Part shown: positions 31,750 through 41,200 of the stretch, piece after piece
How positions within the stretch are numbered: the stretch's first letter is position 1
Layout of the letters: every line of letters begins with the position of its first letter
Assembly (NCBI GenBank): GCA_014649155.1
Contig: BMSM01000004.1
Coordinates: 124,001 to 188,000 of the forward strand
Reading direction: 5' to 3'
Origin: Streptomyces griseoviridis
GTDB taxonomy: Bacteria > Actinomycetota > Actinomycetes > Streptomycetales > Streptomycetaceae
DNA length: 64,000 bases
Notes under the pieces: generated by a model
Databases searched by the model: none
Seen by the model: the letters and a program-made list of their open reading frames with translations, nothing else
What the model was told of the DNA's origin: nothing
Made by a program: the position numbers and the translations under genes

Positions 31750-34700
31750 TCAGGTCGACTGGGGTTCGAAGTCCCAGTACGGCCGGTTGCGGGCCCGGGC
31801 CGAGACCGTGTGGGAGTGCTTGCTGCCCAGGGTGGCGTCGAGGTCCGACAGCGCCTCCTGCTCGACCTTCTCGGCCTGCCGGCGGTCGCGCAGTCCCCGC
31901 AGGTCCGCCGCGTGGGCGACCCGGGTGGAGAGGGTGAGCGGGTGGGTGCGTCCGAGCCAGTCGATGGCCCGCGTCACCGTCTGCCCGCTCAGTTCGGCCG
32001 CGCCCTCGACATCGCCCATGAGGTTGCGCAGCGCCGAGGCGTTCAGCGCGACCCCGAGGGTCCAGGGGTGGCTCTCGCCCACCGCCTCGGCCATCTCGGC
32101 CAGCGCCTGCTCGACGAGGGCGTGGCTGTGCTCGCGCTCACCGACGTTGCGCAGGATGAGGGCGTGGTTGGCGCGGGCGCCCGCGAGGAACGGGTGGCCG
32201 TCCGCGTGCAGCACCTCGTAGCGGGCGACGATCGCCTCGCTCAGCTCGCGGGCCAGGTCGATGTCGCCGTGCTCCCGCGCGTAGCAGCTCTGGGCGGTGG
32301 CGAAGACCAGGGTGTCCGGGTGGGTCTCGCCGAGCACGCGCTCGCCCCGCTCCAGGACGCTCGCGAACAGGGCGGCGGGTTCCTGGGGGCCGTCACCGCG
32401 GTCCCGCCCGCGGTCGCGCTCGCCCATGCGGTACCGGCACAGGGCGAGGTTGTACTCGCCCTTGAGGGTGCGGGGGTGGTCACGGCCCAGGGCGAGACGG
32501 GACTCGTGGACGTTCTTGCTCTGGATGGACTCGGCCTCCGCGTACCGGCCGAGCAGGCGCAGGTCGATGGCGTACGAGATCTCGGAGTGGATCGTGTACG
32601 GGTGCCGGGCGCGCAGGAACTGGCGGCGTGCCTCCATGGCCTGCTTGTCGACGTCCAGGGCCTCCCGGTACCAGCCGAGCAGGCGCAGCGAGACGGCGAC
32701 GTTGTTCAGCGCGCTGAGCGTGCGGGAGTCCTGCTCGCCGAGGAGTTCGCGGTAGGAGCCCAGGACCCACTGCGAGATGTGCTGCGCCTCGTCGTACCGG
32801 CCGAGGCCCCGCAGGTCGCCGGCGAGTCCGGCGGCCGCCCGGAGGTGTTCGAGGTCCTGGTGGCCGCGTTCCTCGCGCAGGTGGTCGACGGCCGCCCGGC
32901 TGAGCGCCTCGCTGCGGACGTAGTCGCCGCCGCCGCGCAGCAGGTTGGTGTAGTGGTAGGTCAGTTCCCAGATCCGGGGGTGGCTCGCGCCGAGCAGTTC
33001 GCGCCACGCCTTCAGGGCCCGCTCGGCCAGCTTGATGCCGGAGCGGTACTCGCCCGAGACGTACATGTAGCGCAGGCAGTTGAAGACCAGCCGCTGCACC
33101 TGCGGGTCCCGGCTCCCCAGCACGTCGGCGTGTTTCAGGTGCGGGGCGATCTCCGCGTAGCCGGGCCACAGGTCGGGCTCGGTGGGGCGGCGCGGGTCGG
33201 CGGCGGCGAGGGCGCGGCGGACGACGTCGACGAACTCCTGCCGGTCGGCGTCCGGCATGTCCTTGTGGACGATCTGGTGCACCATGCGGTGCAGGTAGAG
33301 GGACTCGCCCGAGGACGCCGGCTCGTCGCCCGCGATCTCGTGGGACTCCAGCCGTACGACGGAGTAGGTACGCAGCTGGTTGATCGCCCTGTTCCACAGC
33401 AGCGGGTCGTTGAACAGCCGTACGAGCTGTTCCGGCAGCTCGTCGCTGGGCACGTCCCGCAGCAGCCGCACGGGAATGAAGCCGGGGGCGAAGAAGGTGC
33501 ACAGCCGCAGCAGGTCGACCGATTCCGGGACGGTGTCGCGGAGCTTGTTCAGCAGTATCGACCAGGCGGTCTGGAAGGCGAGGGGGAAGTCCGCCGAGAC
33601 CTTGACCACGTGGCTGTCGACGCCCTCGTCCAGCAGGTCGATGTATTCCGCCACCGACATGTCCGAGTCGTTGAGCCACCCGGCCGTCTGGTCCAGCAGC
33701 AGCGGGAGGTGTTCCAGGGCCTCCGCGAGCTGCTCCGCCTCGGGTTCGGTCAGCCGCGGTGCCCGGCGGCGGATGAAGGCGACCGACTCGTCGCGGGCGT
33801 AGACGGGGACCTCCAGGAGCCGGCTGTTGTGCTCGCTCCACTCGGGGTTGCGGGAGGTGATGATCACGTGGCCGGGGCCGCTGGGGACCATGTCCCAGAT
33901 CTGGTCCGGTTCGTCCGCGCCGTCCAGAATCAGCAGCCATCGCGAGTACGGCTCGCCGCGGCGCAGGGAGTCGCGGACGGCGCGCAGCCGTTCGCCGTAC
34001 TCCTGGCCCGTCTGGAGGCCCAGTTTCGGGGCCAGTTCCGCCAGTTGGCGGCGGTAGGTGACGCGGCTCTCGGCGTTGACCCACCAGACGACGTCGTACT
34101 CGGAGCCGAACCGGTGCGCGTACTCGGCGGCGAACTGGGTCTTGCCGACGCCGGACATGCCGTGCAGGGTCAGGACGCCGGTGCCCGGCTCGGAGTTCAG
34201 CAGCAGGTTGTACGCGTCGTTGAACAGCGGCTCGCGGCCGGTGAAACGGGTGTTGCGGCGCGGTACGGCACCCCACACGTCGGGCATGGACGCCGGGAAG
34301 CGCGGCCCGCGCCGGCCGCCCGCCGCGGGCTCGGCCAGCGGCTCGTACGGCAGGTCGAGCCGGTCCAGGAGCCGGCGCTCGGCCTCCTCCGCGCCCATAT
34401 TGGTCAGTCCGACCGGCGCGAGCACCGCCGCTGCCGCCGGGACCGCGGCCGTCGTCACCGAGACGGCCGCGAACCGGGCCGGGTCGGGGCCGACGACCTC
34501 GCGCAGGGCCTCGTTCCACTCCTCGTGGGTGCGCGGGCCGAGCTGGAAGTACCAGTCGCTGACGACGATGAGGATGCGGCCCTCGGCGAGCTTGAGGTCG
34601 TTGAGCAGGTCCACCAGGGGGACGTCGGCCGGCGACTCCCACCGCAGGTGGACCACGCGCAGCCCGCGCCGCTCCAGCCGGTCCCCGATCCAGGCAGCCC

Positions 34701-34791
34701 ATGCCCGGTTGAAGCCGGCGAAGTGGATCGTCACGGTCTGCTTCGCGGCCCCCTTCCCGGTCGGCTCGACCGGCTTACGAGCTCCAGACAT
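31750..34791 (-). CDS. fxsT: FxSxx-COOH system TIR/NB-ARC/tetratricopeptide protein
   Basis: This encodes a 1,013-residue protein with three parts. Residues about 15-150 look like a TIR-type domain (V-T-I-H-F-A-G-F-N-R then L-I-V-V-S-D-W-Y-F). About 190-480 form a STAND/NB-ARC ATPase (Walker A G-M-S-G-V-G-K-T-Q, Walker B W-L-L-I-L-D-G-A-D-E, I-I-T-S-R-N). From about 560 on are tetratricopeptide-like repeats with recurring H-P-x-T-L and L-G-x-x-H-P motifs. The architecture is that of NLR-like signal-sensing switches. It is the last gene of the operon and the family regularly accompanies FxSxx peptides. GGAGG lies seven bases before ATG 34791. Confidence 0.88.
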   Translation of the reverse strand: MSGARKPVEPTGKGAAKQTVTIHFAGFNRAWAAWIGDRLERRGLRVVHLRWESPADVPLVDLLNDLKLAEGRILIVVSDWYFQLGPRTHEEWNEALREVVGPDPARFAAVSVTTAAVPAAAAVLAPVGLTNMGAEEAERRLLDRLDLPYEPLAEPAAGGRRGPRFPASMPDVWGAVPRRNTRFTGREPLFNDAYNLLLNSEPGTGVLTLHGMSGVGKTQFAAEYAHRFGSEYDVVWWVNAESRVTYRRQLAELAPKLGLQTGQEYGERLRAVRDSLRRGEPYSRWLLILDGADEPDQIWDMVPSGPGHVIITSRNPEWSEHNSRLLEVPVYARDESVAFIRRRAPRLTEPEAEQLAEALEHLPLLLDQTAGWLNDSDMSVAEYIDLLDEGVDSHVVKVSADFPLAFQTAWSILLNKLRDTVPESVDLLRLCTFFAPGFIPVRLLRDVPSDELPEQLVRLFNDPLLWNRAINQLRTYSVVRLESHEIAGDEPASSGESLYLHRMVHQIVHKDMPDADRQEFVDVVRRALAAADPRRPTEPDLWPGYAEIAPHLKHADVLGSRDPQVQRLVFNCLRYMYVSGEYRSGIKLAERALKAWRELLGASHPRIWELTYHYTNLLRGGGDYVRSEALSRAAVDHLREERGHQDLEHLRAAAGLAGDLRGLGRYDEAQHISQWVLGSYRELLGEQDSRTLSALNNVAVSLRLLGWYREALDVDKQAMEARRQFLRARHPYTIHSEISYAIDLRLLGRYAEAESIQSKNVHESRLALGRDHPRTLKGEYNLALCRYRMGERDRGRDRGDGPQEPAALFASVLERGERVLGETHPDTLVFATAQSCYAREHGDIDLARELSEAIVARYEVLHADGHPFLAGARANHALILRNVGEREHSHALVEQALAEMAEAVGESHPWTLGVALNASALRNLMGDVEGAAELSGQTVTRAIDWLGRTHPLTLSTRVAHAADLRGLRDRRQAEKVEQEALSDLDATLGSKHSHTVSARARNRPYWDFEPQST

Positions 34792-34926
34792 GCAACGGCC
34801 TCCAGCGCGCGTAGTACCACGAAATCCTAGGACCTGGGTGCCTCGTGCGTAAGCCCGTCGGGCCACGCGAAGGACACACCTCGGCCGGACGATCTTCCCG
34901 TAACCGGGTGGCGCGCGCAGGCGTCC

Positions 34927-36378
34927 TCACTCATTCGGCAGCGGGAGTGCGGGAGCGTGCCGCCGGGTCCACAGGGCGCGCGCCGATGCCACGTACGCCT
35001 GCGCACGGGCCGTGTGGTCCCGGGGCGCGGGATGGTCGGCCATGCGCTGGTAGGTGGCGGCCATCTCGTCGACGAAGAGGCGGCCGGGCGGTGTGAGGTC
35101 GGGCGAGCCGACGAGGGCGGGCAGGGCGGCGCCGACCTGGGCGTGGTAGCGGGCGTGCTGTGACCAGGCCCAGGCGCGTTCCGGCGGGCGGCCGAGCAGG
35201 GCGCGGCGCTGGTGGAAGGCGGCCAGCGCGAGGTGGGAGTAGGTGCCCTGGAGCAGGCCGTCGTAGGGGCGGGGGTCGGGGCGCCAGGGGGCGAAGTAGC
35301 GGGGCTCGGGGCCGGCCCGGTGCAGGGTCACCAGGTCGCCGAGGGCGGCGAGTTTGGCGTGCTGGAGTTCGTGGACGAGGGTCGCGGCGAAGGTCACGGG
35401 GTCGGGGGGCGTACTGCTGAGCAGCGCGCCGAACGCCTCGCGGCGGGTGGCGCTGCAACTGCCCCGGCCGGTGCCGGCCTCGGGTGGCATCTTCAGGGGG
35501 ACCAGGCAGCGCAGCAGGGCGGCGGCCTCGGTGAGGCGGTGCGCGCCGCCGGAGCGCAGGGCTACGGCCGTGCCGTGCCAGCCCTGGAGCCAGCGTTTGC
35601 GCTCCGCGTCGTCCAGGGTGGCCACGCCGCTGAGGCTGCCCCGGTGGCTGCTGTAGGGAGGCTCGCGGTAGGGGTCGAGGTCGTCCAGGGGCACGGGCGC
35701 CGCGGCGGGGAGCAGCGCGGGGAGGGTGTGCGCCGGCGTCCACGCGGGGGCGCCCGACCAGGCGCCGGTGCCGTTCGCCAGGTGGACGCGGACATCGGGC
35801 GCGTCATGCTGACGGATCGTCAGGACACCGTCCCGGTGGGACACGTCGACCGGTACGTCGCCGGGGTCCGCGGTGTGCAGGGCGCCGAGGGACGGGAGGG
35901 TGAGGACGCCGGCGCGGGCGGTCAGCCGGGTGGCGAAGGGCAGGCCGGCCACGGCGGCGGCGACGGCGGCCACGGCGCTGAAGTGGGCGAGGTCGCGGTG
36001 CAGGGTCCGGGTCCGGGCGGGGTCGTCGGCCTCGGCGCCGGGGCCGCCGTCCAGGCCGCGCAGGCAGGAGCGGGCCCAGGGGCCGGTGAGGGGGTGGAAG
36101 AGGCGGGCGCGGGCGGGTGATCCCGCCGGGCCGGCCTCCCCCGCCCCCGGGGACGCCGCCCGGTCCGCCTCCGCCAGCAGCGCCCAGTCGTCCCGCAGCC
36201 GCGCCTTGCGGCCCGCGTCGCACACCGCCGGGCCGGCGGCCTCGGCCGCGTCCAGCACGGCGCGCAGCACCAGCAGCCGCCGGGTGTCCTGGTCGCGGAC
36301 GAGGAGGTCCAGGGCGTCCGGGCCGCCCTCGGTACGGGCGAGGCCGGTCAGGACCCGGTCCGGAACCGTCGGGAACAT
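34927..36378 (-). CDS. HExxH motif protein, predicted 2-oxoglutarate-dependent peptide beta-hydroxylase
   Basis: This encodes a 483-residue protein with the metal-binding motif H336-E337-x-x-H340 (L-V-H-E-L-Q-H-A-K). The family was first listed only by this motif. Work on proteins fusing it to radical SAM cyclophane enzymes indicates that the group uses iron and 2-oxoglutarate to hydroxylate side chains of ribosomal peptides rather than acting as a protease. Here the start codon shares one base with the fxsB stop (TGATG), so the two are strictly coupled, which fits sequential modification of the FxsA peptide. No signal peptide is visible. The hydroxylase role is inferred from family and context. 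Confidence 0.8.
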   Translation of the reverse strand: MFPTVPDRVLTGLARTEGGPDALDLLVRDQDTRRLLVLRAVLDAAEAAGPAVCDAGRKARLRDDWALLAEADRAASPGAGEAGPAGSPARARLFHPLTGPWARSCLRGLDGGPGAEADDPARTRTLHRDLAHFSAVAAVAAAVAGLPFATRLTARAGVLTLPSLGALHTADPGDVPVDVSHRDGVLTIRQHDAPDVRVHLANGTGAWSGAPAWTPAHTLPALLPAAAPVPLDDLDPYREPPYSSHRGSLSGVATLDDAERKRWLQGWHGTAVALRSGGAHRLTEAAALLRCLVPLKMPPEAGTGRGSCSATRREAFGALLSSTPPDPVTFAATLVHELQHAKLAALGDLVTLHRAGPEPRYFAPWRPDPRPYDGLLQGTYSHLALAAFHQRRALLGRPPERAWAWSQHARYHAQVGAALPALVGSPDLTPPGRLFVDEMAATYQRMADHPAPRDHTARAQAYVASARALWTRRHAPALPLPNE

Positions 36379-37919
36379 CACGGAGCGCTCCCTTCGCGCG
36401 GGGACGGGAGGGGCGAGAGGGGCGGTACGGATGACAGCGGCGGTACCGAGGGGGCGGACGGAACCCGCTGGATGGGCGGGACAGGCGGGACAGGCGGCCC
36501 GGAGGGGCCTGACGGAACCGGCGAGACCGGCGGGAGCGGCGAGACCGGCGGGAGAGCCGCCGGTGGTGCGCCGGTGCCCGGCAGGTGGCCGGCCAGGCGC
36601 CCCGCCGCATGCCGGATGAACCGCTGGAGGTCCGCGCAGTACACGGACGGGTTCCGGAAGCCGTGGCCGGCGCGGTAGCGGTGGGCGTAGTGCCCGCCGC
36701 CGCAGACCCGCAGCAGCGGGCAGGCCCGGCACTGCGCGGCGAGGGCGTCCGCGCCGGACTGCCGGGCCGCCACGCCGGGGTGGCGCAGCGCCTCGTCGAA
36801 GGAGTGGCGGAAGACGTCGAGGCCGGTGGCCGCGGCGCCCGGGTAGGCCGACTTGAGGGAGTCGACCTGCTCGATCGACCCGTCGGTCTCCACCACGACC
36901 GCGTCGAACGGCGCGAGACCCAGCGCCTCACCGGCGGCCGGCCGGCCCAGCAGCAGCGCCACCGCGCTCTCGAAGAGGCGCACCCGGGTCTCCCGGCGGC
37001 CGGCCGCCCACCACCGGTCGAAGACGGCGCAGAGCCAGTCGCCGTAGCGGGCCCCGGTCCCGCCGGTCAGCCCCGGCGGCGGCGCGGTCCAGTTGCCGTG
37101 CGGCAGGAGCAGGTCGAGCGCGGGCGGGCGCAGGGCCAGCAGGGACTCGTACGTCTCGACCGGGTCGAGCGCGGGGTCGACGACGGTCAGGACACCCGCG
37201 TACGCGTCCGGGAAGCGTTCGGCGGCCAGCAGGGCGCCCCGGGACGCCGCGGGCCAGGACGGGCGGCCCGCGTGGTCCACGCGCCGCCGGTTGTGCGCGG
37301 CCGTGCCCCCGTCGAGGCTGACGCCGACGCGGACGCCGGCGTCGGCGAGGACGCGCAGGCGGTCCTCGGTGAGCAGCGTGCCGTTGGTCTGCACGACGGC
37401 GTGCACGGCGCAGCCGGCGGGGACGCGCTCGCGCACCCGGGCGGTGAAACGGGCGAGGGTGCCGGCGCCCGCCAGCAGGGGTTCGCCGCCGTGCAGCACC
37501 AGGGCGAGGGCGCCGAGGGCGTGCGCGCGGGCGTGCTCGGCGATCCGGGCGGCGGTGCGGTCCAGGACGTCGGCGGAGGCGCCGGCGGGACGGGTGCGCC
37601 AGCCGCTGTCGGGGCCCTCGTACAGGTAGCAGTAAGTGCAGGCGAGGTTGCAGCGGCCGTGCGTCTTGACGATGAACTGACGGAAGGGGACGGCCGTGGG
37701 CCGGCGGGAGGGGACGGTCGTGGGCCGGTGGGAGGGGTCGGCCGCGATCCGGCGGGAGGGGTCGGCTTCTCTCGACACTGCCGCACCCACCCCCACGATG
37801 CCGTTCGCCCCCGCGCCACGGCCCTTGCCGTAGGAAACGACATTCCCGGCGCGGCACCCGGCCGAAACTCGATGCGATCGAAGTGGTCCGCGGACGACCG
37901 AAGTTGTCCTGATAAGCAC
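36378..37919 (-). CDS. fxsB: Radical SAM/SPASM peptide maturase FxsB
   Basis: This encodes up to 513 residues. The radical SAM cluster motif is C90-N-L-A-C94-T-Y-C97, followed by G-G-E-P-L and Q-T-N-G-T-L-L. The SPASM-type cysteine cluster is near residues 400-445 (C-R-A-C-P-L-L-R-V-C-G-G-G and Y-C-A-D-L). FxsB enzymes join an aromatic side chain to a nearby beta-carbon in the C-terminal motif of FxsA, giving a three-residue cyclophane. The GTG at 37919 is the most upstream start and has no clear ribosome binding site; GTG codons at 37796, 37790 and 37778 are alternatives, and conserved sequence begins only near residue 78. The C-terminal 75 residues are Pro-rich. Confidence 0.92.
   Translation of the reverse strand: MLIRTTSVVRGPLRSHRVSAGCRAGNVVSYGKGRGAGANGIVGVGAAVSREADPSRRIAADPSHRPTTVPSRRPTAVPFRQFIVKTHGRCNLACTYCYLYEGPDSGWRTRPAGASADVLDRTAARIAEHARAHALGALALVLHGGEPLLAGAGTLARFTARVRERVPAGCAVHAVVQTNGTLLTEDRLRVLADAGVRVGVSLDGGTAAHNRRRVDHAGRPSWPAASRGALLAAERFPDAYAGVLTVVDPALDPVETYESLLALRPPALDLLLPHGNWTAPPPGLTGGTGARYGDWLCAVFDRWWAAGRRETRVRLFESAVALLLGRPAAGEALGLAPFDAVVVETDGSIEQVDSLKSAYPGAAATGLDVFRHSFDEALRHPGVAARQSGADALAAQCRACPLLRVCGGGHYAHRYRAGHGFRNPSVYCADLQRFIRHAAGRLAGHLPGTGAPPAALPPVSPLPPVSPVPSGPSGPPVPPVPPIQRVPSAPSVPPLSSVPPLSPLPSPREGSAP
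37691..37762 (-). repeat. 24-base tandem repeat in the fxsB N-terminal region
   Basis: Three diverged 24-base units (37691-37714, 37715-37738, 37739-37762) encode eight-residue repeats of the form S-R-R-P-T-A-V-P just before the conserved FxsB domain. The in-frame periodicity favours translation through this part, which bears on the uncertain fxsB start. Confidence 0.75.
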
Positions 37920-37941
37920 GCGTGCGGCGCGGCGACGGGGT

Positions 37942-38133
37942 TCAGAACGAGTTGTCGAACCCCCACATCATGTCGCTCGGCTCCGCCGCCCGGGTCCGCA
38001 GGTCCTGGAGCACCTCCCGCAGCACCGGGTGCTCGATCGTGCCCAGCTCCGCCAGGTCGAGCCCCAGCAGATCCGGCAGCGGTTCGGCCGCCGCCGGCCC
38101 GTACGTCGCGCCGGTGTCGCTCGTCGCGCCCAT
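37942..38133 (-). CDS. fxsA: FxSxx-COOH type precursor peptide FxsA (variant C-terminus FDNSF)
   Basis: This encodes a 63-residue ribosomal peptide precursor. The leader contains L-D-L-A-E-L-G-T-I-E-H-P-V-L-R-E-V-L, the typical helix with an H-P-V-L core, and the product ends in W57-G-F59-D60-N61-S62-F63. The family is named for a C-terminal F-x-S-x-x; here the third position of that motif is Asn instead of Ser. FxsB is expected to crosslink Phe59 to residue 61. The start ATG at 38133 follows a purine-rich GGAGGGGAAGGGGA stretch. The gene is 22 bases upstream of the longest fxsB frame, on the same strand. Confidence 0.88.
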   Translation of the reverse strand: MGATSDTGATYGPAAAEPLPDLLGLDLAELGTIEHPVLREVLQDLRTRAAEPSDMMWGFDNSF

Positions 38134-38242
38134 GCCCCGTCCCCTTCCCCTCCGTGAATCCGGCGTGGCCCGATCCGTGAACCGTCCACCGGCCGGCCCC
38201 ATGTACCCGTCCGTGTCCCGCTCGGTCGCTCCCGCTCGGTCC

Positions 38243-41200
38243 TCACTCCAGTTCGGCCAGCCGCTGTGCCGTCTGCCGGGCCGTCGGCTCGCCCGTGCCC
38301 AGGCGGTCCTGCGGCAGCCGGGCCCACTGGGCGCGGGCGGCCCGGTAGGCCTCCCGGGCCGCCCGGGGGCGGGCCGCCGCCTCGAAGGACATACCCCGCC
38401 AGTGGTGCGCCTGCGCGGCCAGTTCCACGGCTTCCTGGCGGCGGCGTTCCGTTTCGGCCTCCTGCTCGGCGCGTCCGGCGGACTCCGCGGCGGCGCGGAA
38501 CGCGTCGACCGCCACGTCCAGCCGGGTCGCCCGGCCCAGGTTCTGGTACGCCTCGAACTGGGCCTGCCCCAGCTCCAGCCGGCAGCGCGCCGCGAGCAGC
38601 GGATCGTCCGCGTCCGCCGCCGCGAGCCCGAGGAGGTGCTCGGCCTCGCGCAGGTCCACCCGGTCCCCGCGCACCTGGTAGCGGCGCATGAGCGCCCGCC
38701 CGAGGAGCAGCAGCCTGCGGGCCGCGGACCGGCTGCCCGACGGGGTCTCCATCCGGCAGTCCCGCAGCACCCGGATGGCCCGGGAGAGCCGGTCGCGGGC
38801 CCGCTCGCCGCTCTCCAGCGCGGCCAGCCGCAGCAGCACCTCGCCCCACTCGGCCAGCACATCGGCGTGCGCCGGCGCGTCCCGGGGCATCCACTGCGCC
38901 GCCTGCGCGAACCAGTCCGCCGCCGAGCGCAGCTCCGCCGGTTCCCCGGACTCGCCGTAACAGGCCACGGCGATCCGCCCGGCCCGCACCAGCAGCCCCG
39001 CCCGCTGCCCCTGCTCCCGTACGACGCCCAGCGCCTCGTCGGTGCGGGAGCGGGCCTCGTCCAGCGGGCCGCCGGCCAGCAGCAGCGCGTCCACCAGGTC
39101 GGTCAGGGTCCGCACCCGGGCCCGCTCGGTCAGCGTCCGTGCCCGGGTCCGCTCGGTCAGCGTCCGCGCCCGGGTCCGGACGGTCTCGGTGGTGCCGGGG
39201 GCGGCGTCGCCCTCCAGCGCCCGGCCGAGCGAACGCGCCGCCTGTTCGGCGTAGAGGCGGCGCTGCGGCGGGTCGGTGGTGACCTCGGCCAGGCGCAGCA
39301 GGGCGCGGCCGTGGGCGAGGGGCAGTTCGGGCGGGTGGTCGCCCCGGTCGGGCCAGGCGTCGGCGAACGCCTCCAGCATGCCGACGGCGCCTTGCAGCAG
39401 GGCGCGGTCGCCACCGAGGCGCCACTGGGTCTCCAGGGCGCCGACCCGTTCCAGGGTGAGCCGCAGCGCCTCCCGTTCGTCCAGGCCGGGGGCGGCGCAG
39501 GCGACGGCGTACTCGCGGTCGGCGCGGCGCAGCAGGTCCAGGGCGCCGGGCCGGTCGCCGCGCCGCCGGGCGTCGGTGGCGGCGGCGTGCAGCACCCGGG
39601 CGAGGACGGCGCGTTCGCGCAGCGCGTGCGGGTGCGCGGCGGCGCGTTCGGCGGCCTCCTCGGCCTCGGCGAGCAGCGCGGCGCCGCCCTGCACCTCCCA
39701 CAGCCGCAGCGCGCAGTGCGCGTACTCCGCCCACAGCCCGGGGTCGGGGTCGGCCGGGCCCTCGTGTCCGGTGGCGCCGCGCAGCAGCTGCACCGCGTCG
39801 ATGAGGTCCTGCACCATGCCCTCGTCGTCGAACCGGGCGAGCAGGTCGCGGGCCCGGCCGACAGCCTGGTGCGGGGTCCGCCCCGCGGACCGCGCGGCGG
39901 CTCCGGCGGACGTCGTCCGGCCGCCGTCGTAGAGGGCGAACTGTTCGGGCAGCGGCATGAACCGCTCCAGGACGCGGGCCGCGATCTCGGCGAAGGGCTG
40001 CGGGACCCGGGCGGCCCCGCGGTCGCCGCCGCCGTCGCCGTTGTCCGCGGTGTCGGGCGCGTACCGGGTGCTGGTGACGTGGGAGCGGCCGGCGCCGCCG
40101 GGGTCGCCGTCGCCGAGCTGGGCGAGGGCGAGGGCGGGGAAGTTGGGGCCGCCCTTGCCGAAGCGCTGCTCTATGTACTCCGAGCAGTGCTTGAGGACGA
40201 GCATGGCCTCGTCGCGGCCGAGACGGGAGAGCAGGGCGTCGCGGACATCGGGCTCGATCTCGTACCAGAGGGCGCCGTCCGTGCCGTGCTCCGGGCCTGC
40301 CCGGGTGAGCAGGCCGCTGACCAGGACCTCCGCCAGTTCGGAGGGGCCGGAGTCAGGGAGCATGGTGCGCTGCACCAACTGCATCACCGGCAGGCAGAGC
40401 GGGGCCGCCGCGAGGTAGACGGCGAGCCGTCCGGCGACCGGGGATGCGGCGGAGTTGAACCGGCTGACCCGCTGGTACGGGGTCCGCTGCCGGCCGGCGC
40501 GGGCCGCCGGGCCGGGCGGCTGGTCGGCGCGCACCCAGCCCACGGCGCCGGGCACCGGCCCGGCGCCGGCCCCGGACAGCAGCCGGGCCCAGGCGCCGAG
40601 GGCGATGGGCTCGGGCGGCAGCACGGGGACGGGCAGGGCACCCCGGCGGGCCGGGGCGGGCCGGCCGCCGGGGACCCGGACGCGCAGGGCGGCGGCGCCG
40701 CTCAGGGTGGCGCCGCGGGACAGCTCGCCGAAGGTCACGGGCAGCCGGGTGCGGTTCCACAGCCGCTGCGGCAGCGGCTGGAGGACGGCGACGGGACCCT
40801 GCCGGGAGAGCTGGTGGAGCAGCCGGTGGGCGTGGCCGCTGTGCCAGAGGGGGCCCGCGCAGTCGCTGACGACCAGGACGATCCGGCGGCCGGTCGGGTC
40901 GCTGAGCCGGTCCGCGGAGTGCAGCGGCGCGGCCTGGGCGTCCGGGCTGCGGCTGACCGCCGCGCCGCCGTCCGGGCCCTGGTGGAGATGGCTGACCTCG
41001 ATGTCCGAGAAGGCGCCCAACTGGCCAAATATCTGCTCCAGTTCGCCGAACAGCCGGTCCCACACCCGCATCGATGAGGAGGCGTCCAGGACCAGGTGCA
41101 GCCGGGCGTCGCGCCGGGTCACGGACCGGTGCACGGGCAGGATCAGCCCGCCCGCCTGGGCGCTGCGCTCGACCGTCGCGACCTCGTCCAGCTCGCTGCG

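Noticed and set aside
31810..34830. 1,006-codon plus-strand frame
   Set aside because: Antisense shadow of the TIR/NB-ARC/TPR gene; no ribosome binding site or domain.
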